A DNA stretch of 64,000 nt from Papio anubis (GCF_008728515.1 NC_044979.1:165176782-165240781); one strand, 5' to 3'; counted from the first letter of the stretch, positions 23,576-34,221 are shown. Made by a program: numbers and translations. Notes: generated from the sequence alone by a model not told the origin.

Positions 23576-24154
23576 TATTTTAGACATAATGATATAGTAG
23601 TACCATGATTCACAAAGCATGTTTATAGTCAATTCAAAATTTTATGTACTATAATTTATTTTAGACATAACTGTGATTATTTACTGTAGATTTCTAACGT
23701 CCCCACTCCAAACAAAAACAACTTTTCTGGGCCTCTATTCATTTAGCATTCCGTATTTCCTAAAAATATTCATAAATACACTAAATGTGACCTTTTAAAA
23801 ATGAAAACAATTTTATGCCATTTTCTAGAATAAATACGTAAAATTCTGGGCTTCAACTTGAGAAGTAATAATCAGTCTTGCTATTTCTATCACAATAAAC
23901 ACAATGAAATCTGTAAACACAATGAAGAGAAGCAGATTTCAACGAGGACACTAATTTTGCAAACACTGGGCACCTCAAAAATCACTTAAAGGAGGATATG
24001 CTTGCATAAATTATGGGGCGTATGTGTGAGAAAATGCCATTCATTCATTAACAATGGAAAGTTTTCAATTAATGACATAAGAAAGGCGTGTCCCAATATT
24101 AAGTGAAAGATGCATAGTAACTTTGAAACAAATCTTGGAAATATTTTTCAAAAT
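23576..24154. other. AT-rich unique sequence
   Basis: Nothing recognised. Confidence 0.5.
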
Positions 24155-24960
24155 AAAATATGCATCTATTCTTTGACCAAGTCATTCCAGTTTTCACAAA
24201 TCTATAGTGTGGCTTGACCCCCAAATATGCAAAAATACTTGCACAAAGATCTTCACCATTGTTGGTGATGATGGCAAAAGCCACAGCCCCAATGTGTCTT
24301 GGCAGGCTGGTTAGATAAAGCACACAAGTCAGGGTACTTGCATGCAATGCCCCACACTGTGCTCATTTAGAAGAACAAGGAAGACGGACGTCTTCTAAGA
24401 AGGGAGCACATTCCATGTTTATCATCAGTGGCAGAAGAGTTTTTACTTTTTTTTTTTTCTTTTAAGACAGGGTCTCCTTCTGTTGCCCAAGCTGAAGTTC
24501 AGTGGCACAATCACTTTTCACTATAACCTCAACCTCCCAGGTTCAATCAATCCTCCCATCTCAGCCTCTGGAGTAGCTGGGACTAGGCAAACACAGTAGG
24601 TAGTATAGGCACACACTACCAAGCCCAGCTAACTTTTGTATTTTTTTTTTTTTTGTAGAGACAGGGTCTCGAACTCCTAAGCTAAAGTGATCTGCACCTG
24701 CCTCAGCCTCCCAAAGTGCTAGGATTACAGGTATGAGCCACCATGCCTGAATTTGTACGTATGTAATTGTTTTTAATTGCCTTCAAATTTTTTAAAGGAA
24801 GCACATGAGACTGCACCTGCTATTACCTCTGAGATGTGGGATGGAAGGTAGAAACAAAATTTCTACTTTTCAATTTAGTCCATTGGTTATTGTTTGACAT
24901 TTTCACAATGAACATTATTTTTATTATTAACAATAAATCACAGTCTGGAAACTTGGTCAT
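24155..24960 (+). repeat. L1M 3' end, sense, split by an Alu
   Basis: 'tattctttgaccaagtcatt', 'tacttgcacaaagatcttca', then after the Alu 'attacctctgagatgtggga' and 'gacattttcacaatgaacat' follow the ORF2-3'UTR boundary of older L1M families. Confidence 0.7.
24446..24750 (-). mobile_element. Alu (AluJ-like), minus strand
   Basis: 'agacagggtctccttctgtt', 'gagtagctgggactaggcaa' and 'aagtgctaggattacaggta'. It has an unusual ~25-base insertion around 24588-24612 ('acacagtaggtagtatagg') and lacks part of the usual block after 'gagacagggtctc'. Confidence 0.93.
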
Positions 24961-25641
24961 GATAGTGGTGAGTAAAGATGGGAGATTTCTGGATCTAAAA
25001 TTAGGAAGTGAAAACAAAAGAAGTAGGGACGACACTTCTGATGAACAGAACATGTACAAAAGAATGAAGACTTCAAAGATTATGGCATGTCATTAAAAAG
25101 CATGTTGAAATAGTATGGCACACAAAATTCAAATGATGTTTTGAAGTGTTATTCTTGCAAAAGAAAACTAATTTTGAGCTTCGTATTCAAAACCGGTTCT
25201 GACATTTCTTGTCACAAAACGTCTAGGTATGTATAGAGTAGAGAAAAACAAATTTCATCAAACAAAGTGCACTTGAATATCTATGTGGCCTTTTGAGTCC
25301 TGCCCTCAGTTTAGCTCTTTCGAATGTCTAATTCATTCAATATAAGAGCCTCACATATTTGTTTGAACCCAGTGGATGATCAATAGATTTGTATTCTGTC
25401 CTTTATGCCATTATTAATAAATTACAAACAAAACATTTGAGAACAAAAAGTCTAACGACATTTTTAGTATATACTCAATAACCTTTTGGAAAATACTCCT
25501 TGTCTCTTGTTTCTGGGTGCAAGAAATGACTTTTAAATCTGTTAGAATTGAGAAGCATTGAGGACCACTTAGCTTTTTTGCCTCTTAGTGTGGAGCTGCC
25601 TTAGTAAATTAGAATAAAAGATCCTTAGAGACAAAAGCTAT
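24961..25641. other. unique sequence flanking the inverted-repeat complex
   Basis: Nothing recognised. Confidence 0.5.
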
Positions 25642-25855
25642 AAAGCTGTTTCCTCACAATGAAAGCAAGAGAAGCAATACATTACAGATGAATAGAGGAA
25701 ACGGAAACTAAGCTTAAAAAATAGAACAAAGTGAAGAAAAATAAAGAAACGAGAAGATGAAGAGGATCAGGCAGGAAAGGGATAGGAGGGCTGAAGAGAG
25801 GAGGAAGGGACAGAAACTACTAGTGTGTACCCAAGTTGCCCCTAGAAAAGTGAAC
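25642..25855 (+). repeat. block A of the complex
   Basis: Purine-rich; it begins 'aaagctgtttcctcacaatg' and ends 'cccctagaaaagtgaa'. It pairs with 26838-27050. Weaker pairing continues past its right edge ('catcatcaggag' against 'tcctgatga'). Confidence 0.92.
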
Positions 25856-25902
25856 CTTAGCTTCCTCATTCCATCATCAGGAGTTCAGAAAAAGCTACGA
25901 AG

Positions 25903-26325
25903 GGTCAGGCACGGTGGCTCACGCCTGTAATCCCAGCACTTTGGGAGGCCGAGGCAAGTGGATCACCTGAGGCTGGGAGTTCAAGGCCAGCCTGACCAAC
26001 ATGGAGAAACTCCGTCTCTACTAAAAATACAAAATTAGCCGGGTGTGGTGGCGCGTGCCTATAATCCCAGGTACTCGGGAGGCTGAGGCAAGAGAATCAC
26101 TTGAACCCGAGAAGCAGAGTTCGCCGTGAGCCTAGATCACACCACTGCACTCCAGCCTGGGCAACAAGAGCAAAAGTCCGTCTCAATAGAAAGCAAGCAA
26201 GCAAGCAAGAAAGGAAGAAAGAAAGAAGAAAAGAAAAGAAAAGAGAAGAAAAGAAAAGAAAAGAAAAGAGGGAGGGAGGAAGGGAGGGAGGAAGGAAGGA
26301 AGGAAGGAAGGAAAGAAAAGAAAGA
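25903..26325 (+). mobile_element. Alu (AluS type), plus strand, purine-repeat tail
   Basis: It starts 'ggtcaggcacggtggctcac'. The tail is a long GAAA/AAAAG/GGGA/GGAA purine tract (about 26190-26325). Likely target duplication: 'aaagctacgaag' at 25891-25902 and 'aaagagctaggaag' near 26319-26332. It lies between blocks A and M and has no counterpart in the mirror arm, so it inserted after the duplication. Confidence 0.95.
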
Positions 26326-26384
26326 GCTAGGAAGGAGGTGATGAAGGGAGGGAAAGAAAATTTCAAAAAAGAACGTATGGGAAA

Positions 26385-26768
26385 AGGTGTCTGAAAAGAT
26401 CTGTGAAAACAACAAAACTGGAAGAAAAGACACGAAAGCATCTTACAGCTTCCAGAATTTTTCCCCAGTGAATGTCAATGTTTTCCTTTGAAAGGTGATT
26501 TCTGAGAAATGTTGCTGACCACAGATGATGACAACTGCATATCCGGCTCTCTTGTCTAAGACATATTTACTTTTCGTTTTGCTGTATTTTAAATTAGTTT
26601 TCATGCACTTATCACAAAAACTGTCATTTAAAAACAAACAAACCTCTCTCTTTTCAGGCCCCATTTTGAGTAGAATCCTGTTAGAAGCCTGTTACAAAGC
26701 AGGTATAATGTGGATGGATCTGTGATGCATTCTTTTCCCCATACCCTCCTTCTTGAAACCTTTCTTCA
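26385..26768 (+). repeat. block C of the complex
   Basis: From 'gatctgtgaaaacaacaaaa' to 'ccttcttgaaacctttc'; it pairs with 27051-27433. It includes 'catttaaaaacaaacaaacc', present in reverse complement near 27170-27190. Confidence 0.92.
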
Positions 26769-26783
26769 CCACCTACTTCCTGC

Positions 26784-26805
26784 TTTTTTTTTTTTTTTTT
26801 TTTTT
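26784..26805. repeat. T22 run at the C/A' junction
   Basis: Twenty-two T residues separate block C from block A'. The corresponding site in the left arm (near 25885-25895) has only 'cagaaaaagct', so the run grew in one arm only or was a junction insertion. Confidence 0.95.
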
Positions 26806-26837
26806 AAATCCTGATGACACAATAATGAAGGTATAGG

Positions 26838-27050
26838 ATCACTTTTCTAGGGGTAATTTAAGTACACACTAGCAGTTTCTGTCCCTTCCTCCTCTCTTCA
26901 GCCCTCCTATCCCTTTCCTGCCTGGTCCTCCTCATCTTCTCCTTTCTTTATTTTTCTTCACTTTTTTCTATATTTTAAGCTTAGTTTCTGTTTCCTTTAT
27001 TCGTCTGTAATGCATTGCTTCTTTTGCTATCATTGTCAGGAAACAGCTTT
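26838..27050 (-). repeat. block A' (reverse complement of A)
   Basis: It begins 'gatcacttttctaggggtaa' and ends 'tcaggaaacagcttt'. About 18 differences from A over ~212 bases by eye. Confidence 0.92.
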
Positions 27051-27433
27051 GAAAAGGTTTCAAGAAGGAAGATATGGGAAAAGGAATGTACCACAGATCC
27101 CTCCACATTACAGCTGCTTTCTAATATGCTTCTAACAGAATTCCACTCAAAATGAGGCCTGAAAAGACACAGGTTTGTTTGTTTTTAAATGATGGTTTCC
27201 ATGGTAAGTCCATAAAATCAAATTTAAAATACAGTGAAATGAAGAGTAAATATGTCTTGAACAAGACAGCCCAGCATACAGTTTTCATCATCTGTGTGGG
27301 CAGCAAGATCCCCCAGAAATCACCTTTCAAGGGAAAACATTGACGTTCACTGGGGGAAAATTCTGGAAGCTATAAGATGCTTTGGTATCTTTTCTTCCAG
27401 TTTTGTTGTTTTCACAGAACTTTTCCGACTCCT
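27051..27433 (-). repeat. block C' (reverse complement of C)
   Basis: It begins 'gaaaaggtttcaagaaggaa' and ends 'ttcacagaacttttccgact'. Frames at 27121-27343 here and 26443-26725 in C are the same decayed sequence read in mirrored positions and do not support a gene. Confidence 0.92.
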
Positions 27434-28019
27434 GAGTCCACTAAAGTTTCTCTACAAATATATATTTTTACTGGTCTTTATTTTTCTTTATATCCATTTT
27501 TATGGAGCATATATTTCTATCCTGGTACTTGCCAAGGCAGTCCTGGAGGGCCATTAAGCTATGCAACCAGGATCTAAATACATACCAGGTTAAGCCTAGT
27601 GAGAAATGCCATCTAATATTTCTGATCTCATTTTTCTCTTTTATTCATTTACTTTTTCTTTCAACAAAACTAAAGCTCTGCTAAGTAGTATGGAAGAAAA
27701 GAGTTTGCTCTGGAATAATGAAATGGGAAAGTATGGATATTGATTGTGGTGGTGGGAAGAATTGAGATACAGTGTGTGGATAAGTTTTTACTACTAGCAT
27801 GATATTTAAGATGAAAATTGAAACAGAGTCTTTTATCCCATAGGAGCCAGGAGTTACTTGAGAAAATTGTGAGTCCAATAGTAAATTGGGAAGCAATGTG
27901 CATCCTACGGTATAGCACTGTTAAGTGTGAACCCCTGCCAATGTTAAAAGCAGAATAGAGATCTATATGGATGTATAAAATACACGTACGTATTTTTCTG
28001 CTAATAAAATAACTCATAT
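27434..28019. other. unique sequence
   Basis: Nothing recognised. The 117-codon minus frame at 27670-28023 has no domain I recognise. Confidence 0.5.
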
Positions 28020-28740
28020 TCACTGTAGGAAAACATAAAGAAAATATACATTAAAAAGTCTATATTCAAACCCTCCACAGCTAGTAATCACTGACTTAAT
28101 TACACTGTTTTCTCTCACAATCTATTTTCAAGGCATACTTTCCCCCCATAACTGTGTATAATTTATATATTTTTATGTAATATAGCGTAAACTGCACTTT
28201 TGCAGATCCTTTAAAACTAGAACTACCCAGTTGAGCAAATAAACGTACAGAACACCGAGATCCATTTCAATTTCAGAGAAATAATGAATAATTGTTTAGT
28301 TTATGTATGTTCCATATAATATTTGGGACACGCTTATACTAAAATGTTACTCATTGTTTATCTGAAATTCAAATGCAATTGAGCATTCTGTGTTTTACCT
28401 GGCAACCCTGTTTTAAACACATAATAGTGTATTAAATTTCTTCATTATATTATAATACATTTGTAGATCAGGTGCGTGTACATATCCATTCCTTCTCTAT
28501 TGGAGATATACATTTCTATTTCTTTAATTGTGATAAGTATTGCTACATTTTATATGATTTTCCCAAGAGAAACGACTAAAAATGAAATGATTAGGCCCAA
28601 AAGCAAGAACAAGTTTTTCAATTTACGATATCAATTGCCAGTTTACATTGCCTTTATCTTTCCTTTGTTAACATTATAATTACTTTGTACAATCCTAGCC
28701 AGTTTAGAAGGTGAACAATAGAACGCTTATTTTACACTAA
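28020..28740 (-). repeat. L1M fragment, antisense, split by a foldback element
   Basis: 'aaatgaaatgattaggccca', 'gatatcaattgccagtttac' and 'gccagtttagaaggtgaaca' follow the antisense L1M 3' region ('attgctgggtcaaagg...attgccaaattgcc...'). The part before 28220 is a weaker match. Confidence 0.55.
28222..28416. mobile_element. palindromic foldback (MITE-like) element
   Basis: Its two halves are reverse complements at about 75%: 'caatttcagagaaataatga' in the left half against 'tgtttatctgaaattcaaat' in the right, with 'tatgttccatataatatttg' at the centre. The right end reads 'ctggcaaccctg'. The long-palindrome form fits a hAT-type MITE (MER53-like is a guess). It interrupts the L1M. Confidence 0.6.
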
Positions 28741-28870
28741 ATAAAATGTCTTATATTTTAATAATTTTATTAAATTATTACAAATAATAAATATAACCTA
28801 TTTTATTAAATACATTCAATAACTTTGTGTTAAAATACACCATTTCATTATATACATTTTAAAGCAATCA
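28741..28870. repeat. AT-rich low-complexity stretch
   Basis: About 90% A/T, with repeated 'attttattaaat'-type words. Confidence 0.7.
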
Positions 28871-28949
28871 GCCAATTTCTGCTTCGCAACTCAGACCTAT
28901 TGCATCTTCTCTGATCTGTAGGTTTCCATTTGATAGACCATCGTTTGCC

Positions 28950-29460
28950 TATTCAGAACCTCTTCGTATTTCACTTAGCTTTTTCCTAAATCCAGTCTAG
29001 TTTTCTGTCAACCTCCGCAGTAGAACCAGAATTATATTTATAACATAAATCTGATCATATTCATCTGTTCTTTAAATGCTTCGTTGACCTGCCTCCTTCC
29101 ACCCCACTAACAATGGTCTCACAGTTAAACGCCTTAGAGACTTTTGGGTACCTGGCTGATCTAGTTTACTGGCTTACCTCCCGTGCTTCACCTATCAGAT
29201 TTCAGTCACATGAACTGACTTTCAGATCTCAAGTTCTCTTGGCCATGTCACAGATCCAGGTGTCTTGCAAATGCTTCTGACTCTCCCCAAAAACTCTTCT
29301 ACCTCCGGTCCGTCCTTCAGGGCTTGGCAGGATTGCTGCTTTGCTGCAATCCCTCTTCTGCTCTCCCTGGATAAGGCTGGCCCCACGTGTCCACCTGACT
29401 TGCATAATTTCTCTTCTGTAACTAGACACAAGCTTCCAGAGGGCAGGGATTGCAAGTGAC
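28950..29460 (+). repeat. L2, sense
   Basis: 'accagaattatatttataac', 'aaatctgatcatattcatct' and 'acctggctgatctagtttac' follow sense L2 order, ending with 'ccagagggcagggattgcaa'. Confidence 0.6.
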
Positions 29461-29474
29461 CAATTTACAAAAAC

Positions 29475-29715
29475 AACAATAATAAAACCAACATTTATAG
29501 AACACAAAATTGTGAAGCATTCTGCAAAGCCCCCTTTATCTGTATTAATTCACTTCATTCTTACACAAACCCAACGAATTAGACTTCATATTTTCCACTT
29601 ACTTTATATGTGATGAAACTGCGTCTAAGAGAGGTTAAACAACTTGTTTAAGTAGCTATTTATGTACAGTTTATAAATGGAAAAGCCAGAATCTGACTGA
29701 GTTTTGACCTAAAAT
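29475..29715 (-). repeat. MIR, antisense
   Basis: 'aaccaacatttatagaacac', 'gatgaaactgcgtctaagag', 'aggttaaacaacttgtttaa' and 'ggaaaagccagaatctgact' give a near full-length antisense MIR. Confidence 0.8.
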
Positions 29716-29962
29716 TTTCACTATGTAAGTGGACCAGGAACAGAAAGATCTGGTCTCTACCACAAAGGAGCTTTCAGTAAAAAATCAGGAAGAGACATAA
29801 ATATGGAGATGCATCTGGTGATTTAAGGCAATGTATGCTGTTGTAAAGGAGAAAAACAAGAAAGGATCCTGTACTCAAAATTTTAAATTATAGGTCCTTG
29901 TGTTTTCTCAAGACCTGCATACAGGAAGAAATAAGGAAAAGTGAGTACTACCAAGAGCCAAT

Positions 29963-30274
29963 CTTTTTATTTTTATTTATTTATTTATTTTTTGAGACAG
30001 GGTCTTGCTCTGTCACTCAGGCTGGAGTGCAGTGGCATGATCTCAGCTCACTGCAGCCTCAACCTCCCGGGCTCAAGCTATCCTCCCACTTCAGCCTCCC
30101 AAGTAGCTGGGACAACAGGCATTCTCCAGTATGCCTGGCTAATTTTTGTATGTTTTGTAGAGACTGGGTTTCACCTTGTTACCCAGGCTGGTCTCAAACT
30201 CCTGAGCTCAAGCAATCCATCCACCCCAGCCTCCCAAAGTGCTGGGGTTACAGGCATGAGCCACCATGCCAACA
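29963..30274 (-). mobile_element. Alu (AluJ-like), minus strand
   Basis: A (TTTA)n head at 29965-29990, then 'gagacagggtcttgctctgt' and 'gtgctggggttacaggcatg'. Flanking duplication 'agagccaat' (29954-29962) and 'agggccaat' (30275-30283). Confidence 0.95.
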
Positions 30275-30500
30275 TAGGGCCAATATGTTTAAATTGACAA
30301 ATAAAAACTGTAAATATTAATGGTGTATGATATGATATTTTGCTATATATATACATTGTGGATTGTCTAAATCAAGCTAATTAAAATATGCATGCTCTCA
30401 CTTCTTAACATGCAAATTATACAGCATCTCTTTTGTATGTGGATATAACTCAAAGTCCCCTCAGCCCAGTGCCACAGAAACACTGAGGAGGAATAAACAC

Positions 30501-30852
30501 TGTATTGGTCTGTTCTCACACTGCTGATAAAGATATACCTAAAACTGAGTAATTTCTAAGAAAAAGAGGTTTGATGGACTCACAGTTCCACGTGGCTGGG
30601 GAGGCCTCACAATCATGGTGAAAGGTGAAAGGCATGGTCTTACATGGTGGCAGGCGAAAGAGAAGCTTGTGCAGGGAAACTCCCCTTTATAAAACCATCA
30701 GATCTCGTGAGACTTATTCACTATCATGAGAACAGCATGGGAAGATCCGCCCCCATGATTCAATTACCTCCCACTGGGTCCTTCCCATGACACATGGTGA
30801 TTACGGGAGCTACAATTTGAGATATGGGTGGGGATGCAGCCAAACCGTATCA
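30501..30852 (-). mobile_element. THE1/MST-type (MaLR) solo LTR, minus strand
   Basis: It begins 'tgtattggtctgttctcaca', contains 'cacagttccacgtggctggg', 'tataaaaccatcagatctcg' and 'gattcaattacctcccactg', and ends 'cagccaaaccgtatca'. The TG...CA boundaries are flanked by 'aacac' and 'aaccc', a 5-base duplication with one mismatch. No internal region. Confidence 0.93.
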
Positions 30853-31317
30853 AACCCAATGTATTTGTGGCCGGTAAGGAAAGGCTTCAGAGAGGAGATG
30901 GGGTTGAGAGTACAGAAGGTACCAATAAGATTGAGATGAAAGTGGATGGCTTCTGAGGATGAGAAATGAGGTTAGAGCTAAAGTATGTTTAGGGACTTGT
31001 AACTGAACTATTTACATACATTGAAAGTCATTGAGGGGAGAATTGGGAAGTACAGAAGAAAAGGAATTAAAGAATGTTTGAGGTAAAACGAGCCTTCGAA
31101 ATCTCGTAGTTTGTTTCCTGAAGTGGACTATTTGGAAACCCAGGTTTGTGGGGATGTTAAAAGGCATCTCTTGATGTTCAGTTCCTATAGTGAAGTCGTT
31201 TAATTAGTTTAAACAACACTCCAAAAGATTTTGCACATTAGGACTTCTCGGGGATTTTAATATGTTAAAATCTCCAGAGACCCCACGTGAAAGTAATTGG
31301 GCATTTCTGTGTTTAAG

Positions 31318-31545
31318 GGTTCAGAGCCCTCGGTCTGGCGTACCAGGGCTCAGATCTCTGCTCTGACACTTAACAGGGGTGTAAACTTAGATATATTTCT
31401 TACCTTTCCAAAGTCTTGGTTGGTTTTCTTATCTATAAATCAACCACATAGAGCTATGAGGGTTAAATATTATAATGTGTGTAGTGCTCTTGGTTCCTGG
31501 CACAAAGAAAATTCCTAACAAATGTTAGCTATTTTATGATTACAT
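31318..31545 (+). repeat. MIR, sense
   Basis: 'tcagatctctgctctgacac', 'gttttcttatctataaatca' and 'ggttcctggcacaaagaaaa' followed by 'aaatgttagctattttatga'. Confidence 0.8.
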
Positions 31546-31771
31546 TATTGTTCATTTCTAATATGATTGGCCACAAGGACCTTTTTTGTTATGAAGCATC
31601 TAGCAGGACAATGTTTCTCAGGATATACATTGGAAAATATTGATCTAGTTTATCGCCTTTGAGAAATGTTGAGTCCCATTTTGAAGGGCCCTGAATGTCA
31701 GAACAAGTTTAGATCTTACCCTGTAAAAAATTGGAAAGTTTCCAACTGACCATATTAAAATCAGCATTTTA

Positions 31772-32123
31772 GGGCAGTGATCTCCCACCTTTTCAGCACC
31801 GAGGACCAGTTTCATGGAAGACAATTTTTCTACGGATGGGAGGGGCTGGTTTCGGGATGAAGCTGTTCCACCTCAGACCATCAGGCATCATTTAGATTCT
31901 CATAAGGAGTGCACAGCCCAGATCCCTCACATGCCCAGTTCACAATAGGGTTCGCTCTCCTATGAGAATCTAATGCCACAGCTGATCTGACAGGAGGTGG
32001 AGCTCAGGCGATAATACGAGTAATGGGGAGTGGCTGTAAGTACAGATGAAGCATTGCTCACTCGCCCGCCGCTCACTGAGGCCCAGTTCCTAACAGGCCA
32101 CATGGCCCGTTGTTTGCGGACCC
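31772..32123 (+). mobile_element. MER1-type hAT-Charlie element
   Basis: 'cagtgatctcccaccttttc', 'ccagtttcatggaagacaat', 'aatagggttcgctctcctat', 'gagaatctaatgccacagct' and the end 'gtttgcggacccctg' are the MER1 sequence order. The ends form imperfect inverted repeats. Confidence 0.9.
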
Positions 32124-32329
32124 CTGTTATAGACCACTGAAAAATAATGGGTTTACTCCGAATAAACTGGAAAGCCATTGGAAGTGGCCATGTTAAATGT
32201 TGCCCGAGCCCTGTGCTCCTGGATATCAGCGATATCAACAATGATGAAATAAATCTCTCCATTGTTTGTGTTATTAGAAATGGTTTACTGCATGAACCAC
32301 CCTTCCCCATATGACTTAGATAAGGCTCG

Positions 32330-32582
32330 GGAATGACCTCCTTGTTTACCTAGGGCAGGGCCAGGTGCAGACCTTCCAAATTCCCATTCTTTGTCTCATA
32401 CGTGATTAGCTGAACTGTTGGTCCCCGTGACCAATCAGAACAAAATGCGAACGATGGAGAGAGGCTATAAATACAGATGAAACTTCACTTGTTTGTCGGC
32501 CGCTCACCTCCTGCTGTGCTTCCCAGTTCCTAACAGGCCAAGGACCCGTACTTGGTTATGGACCAGGGGCTGGGGCCCCCGT
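32330..32582 (+). mobile_element. second MER1/Charlie 3' part
   Basis: 'ggctataaatacagatgaaa', 'ccgctcacctcctgctgtgc' and 'cagttcctaacaggccaagg' repeat the 3' end of the MER1 element 450 bases upstream. The upstream portion may be Charlie internal sequence; the left edge is uncertain. Confidence 0.65.
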
Positions 32583-32799
32583 TTTAGGAGCATGTATTAA
32601 CATAACATGATTTAGGTGGGAGAGAATAGAGCATGGACAACCAGTTGGAAGATACATGCAGTAATTCTGTATGTGGAGAGAAGACCCAGAACTGAGATGG
32701 TAGGAAAGAGTGGGAGGTTGAATGTGAGAGACAGAATAAAGCTCCAAATGGAGAGACCTTAGTGACTGATGATCCGTGGGTCATCTGGGCTCCACACTT

Positions 32800-33597
32800 T
32801 CTGAACCATATCAGTCATGTTGATTCATGATTACATTTTAAAAGCCTATTTCAAAGTTTCAGATAAGATTTCCAAAGTGACTATTTATTAAGAATGCTTA
32901 TAGTGTTGATTTTGTTATTTTTTCATCAGAGATCATGTATAATAGTTTCAGGGTTTTTTTTTTTTAATGTGTGTGTGTATGCATGTGTGTGCAAACACTA
33001 TTTATTTTGTCAATTTATTTTTCTCATTTTCTCCAAAATAATTAGACTTGCAAAGACTAGATTTATTTTTACCTCAGCACCACTTTATCAATATTCCTTT
33101 CTAATCATAGCCTGTCTTCCTTAGACATCTGAGGACAGGATTACTGTTTAGTGTCTCTGTAATTGGCCCAAGAAAACACTCCGAGTCCCTGGGGCATCTA
33201 CCAGGTTTCCTGGTAGAAATGATGACTCTCTTTCTTCATTCAGTGATGCATTGAAATCAATAATCACTACACATTTCCTAAATGTCAAGAGTCTCATCCT
33301 AGGATATAAGGGAGAGCTGGAGTTTGCTCCAAAGTGGTCTTGTTTTCAATTTCTTTCCACTGCTTGCAATGGTCCATTTTTCACTAATTGTCACCCCTGT
33401 TGGTAAAGCCCAAATACCTTTGCACTCAGCTGCAACAGCATTTCCTGCGGACTTCAGCAACCACAATGATTTACGCCTGGTCTCCTTAGGGGCTTCCACT
33501 GAGGGAAGCACCTGGAAACAATGCCTCTCAGCAGTTGCTCTTCTCCTCTTTTTTTTTCTCCCCCATCTCTTCTTTTTAAAGAAATTTATGTAGAGCC
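32800..33597. other. unique sequence
   Basis: Nothing recognised except a T-run near 32954 and a short TG repeat at 32965-32990. Overlapping frames at 33299-33610 (minus, 103 codons) and 33324-33593 (plus, 89 codons) are unsupported. Confidence 0.5.
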
Positions 33598-33765
33598 CAC
33601 CATGACCCAAATACTATGCTGAGCCCTTCATATGTTTCTTTTAGTTTAATCTGCTTACAGCCTTTCAAGGTAGCAATTACGATGTACTCTTTGCAGACAA
33701 GAAAACTGAATCTCAGAAATATCCACTGGGATTTTGGAGTCTGGCTAACTCAAAAACTCATGCTT
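33598..33765 (-). repeat. MIR, antisense
   Basis: 'ccaaatactatgctgagccc', 'gacaagaaaactgaatctca' and 'ttttggagtctggctaactc' follow antisense MIR. Confidence 0.65.
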
Positions 33766-34054
33766 TAACTCCTAAAAACTGCCTCATGTTGGAGTTTCTT
33801 TGTTTTAGCTCATAACTGTCTTCTTTATGAAAAATTTTGATAGTCCCTGCTGGAAAACCTGGAATATCTGACTGATCTCTCCACCCTCTAGAGGGTCCAG
33901 GTTGTCCTGAACAGCCTACTCAATGCAAGCACGTGAGCTCCCACTGTTTCATGAAACGGTGGTATAATTCTTAAAGGGCACCTTTGTCAACTAGGTACAG
34001 AGTCACACCTAAGGGTTGTTTGTTTGTTCTTATTATACAATCCCAAGGGGAGGA

Positions 34055-34055
34055 G

Positions 34056-34095
<40 letters not shown>

Positions 34096-34221
34096 TTGTA
34101 TGTATGTATATGTATATATATGTATATGTGTTTGTATGTATGTGTATATACACATACATACAAATGTATGTATGTATATGTATGTATGTGTATGTATATA
34201 TGTGTGTGTGTGTGTGTGTGT
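34055..34221. repeat. TA/TG/TATG compound microsatellite
   Basis: (TA)n, (TG)n, (TGTA)n and a second (TG)n. It contains a perfect 34-base palindrome at 34131-34164 (left half 'tttgtatgtatgtgtat'). Tyr/Ile/Cys/Val-rich frames across it on both strands are artefacts of the repeat. Confidence 0.97.

Larger units (their letters stand above)
25642..27433. repeat. interlocking inverted-repeat complex
   Basis: Four blocks in the order A (25642-25855), C (26385-26768), A' (26838-27050), C' (27051-27433), where A' and C' are the reverse complements of A and C. A and C are joined by a segment M (26326-26400) that is itself an imperfect reverse complement of C's right edge M' (about 26716-26783). By eye A/A' agree at about 90% and C/C' at about 85%. 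I do not recognise the sequence as a named repeat family, and it has no supported open frame. Confidence 0.9.
29735..31080 (-). repeat. L2, antisense, split by an Alu and an LTR
   Basis: Left part: 'ggtctctaccacaaaggagc'. After the Alu and the LTR it resumes with 'ggaaaggcttcagagaggag' and 'ggcttctgaggatgagaaat', the L2 region that usually follows. Confidence 0.55.
31655..32790 (-). repeat. L2, antisense, with two nested hAT elements
   Basis: 'ttttgaagggccctgaatgt' lies before the first element; 'aaactggaaagccattggaa' between the two; 'ggacaaccagttggaagata' and 'gtaattctgtatgtggagag' after the second. The pieces stay in antisense L2 order, so the hAT elements inserted into it. Confidence 0.65.

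Noticed and set aside
26097..26441. Lys/Glu/Arg- and Ser/Phe-rich frames of 71-114 codons
   Set aside because: They arise from the purine-repeat tail of the Alu at 25903.
27121..27343. Similar 63-73-codon peptides predicted in blocks C and C'
   Set aside because: The similarity comes from the inverted duplication of the DNA. Reading frames are short, on opposite strands and not maintained over the blocks.
29898..30320. 140- and 118-codon frames
   Set aside because: They are minus-strand Alu read in sense, a familiar false ORF with 'GVQWHDLSSLQP'-type words.
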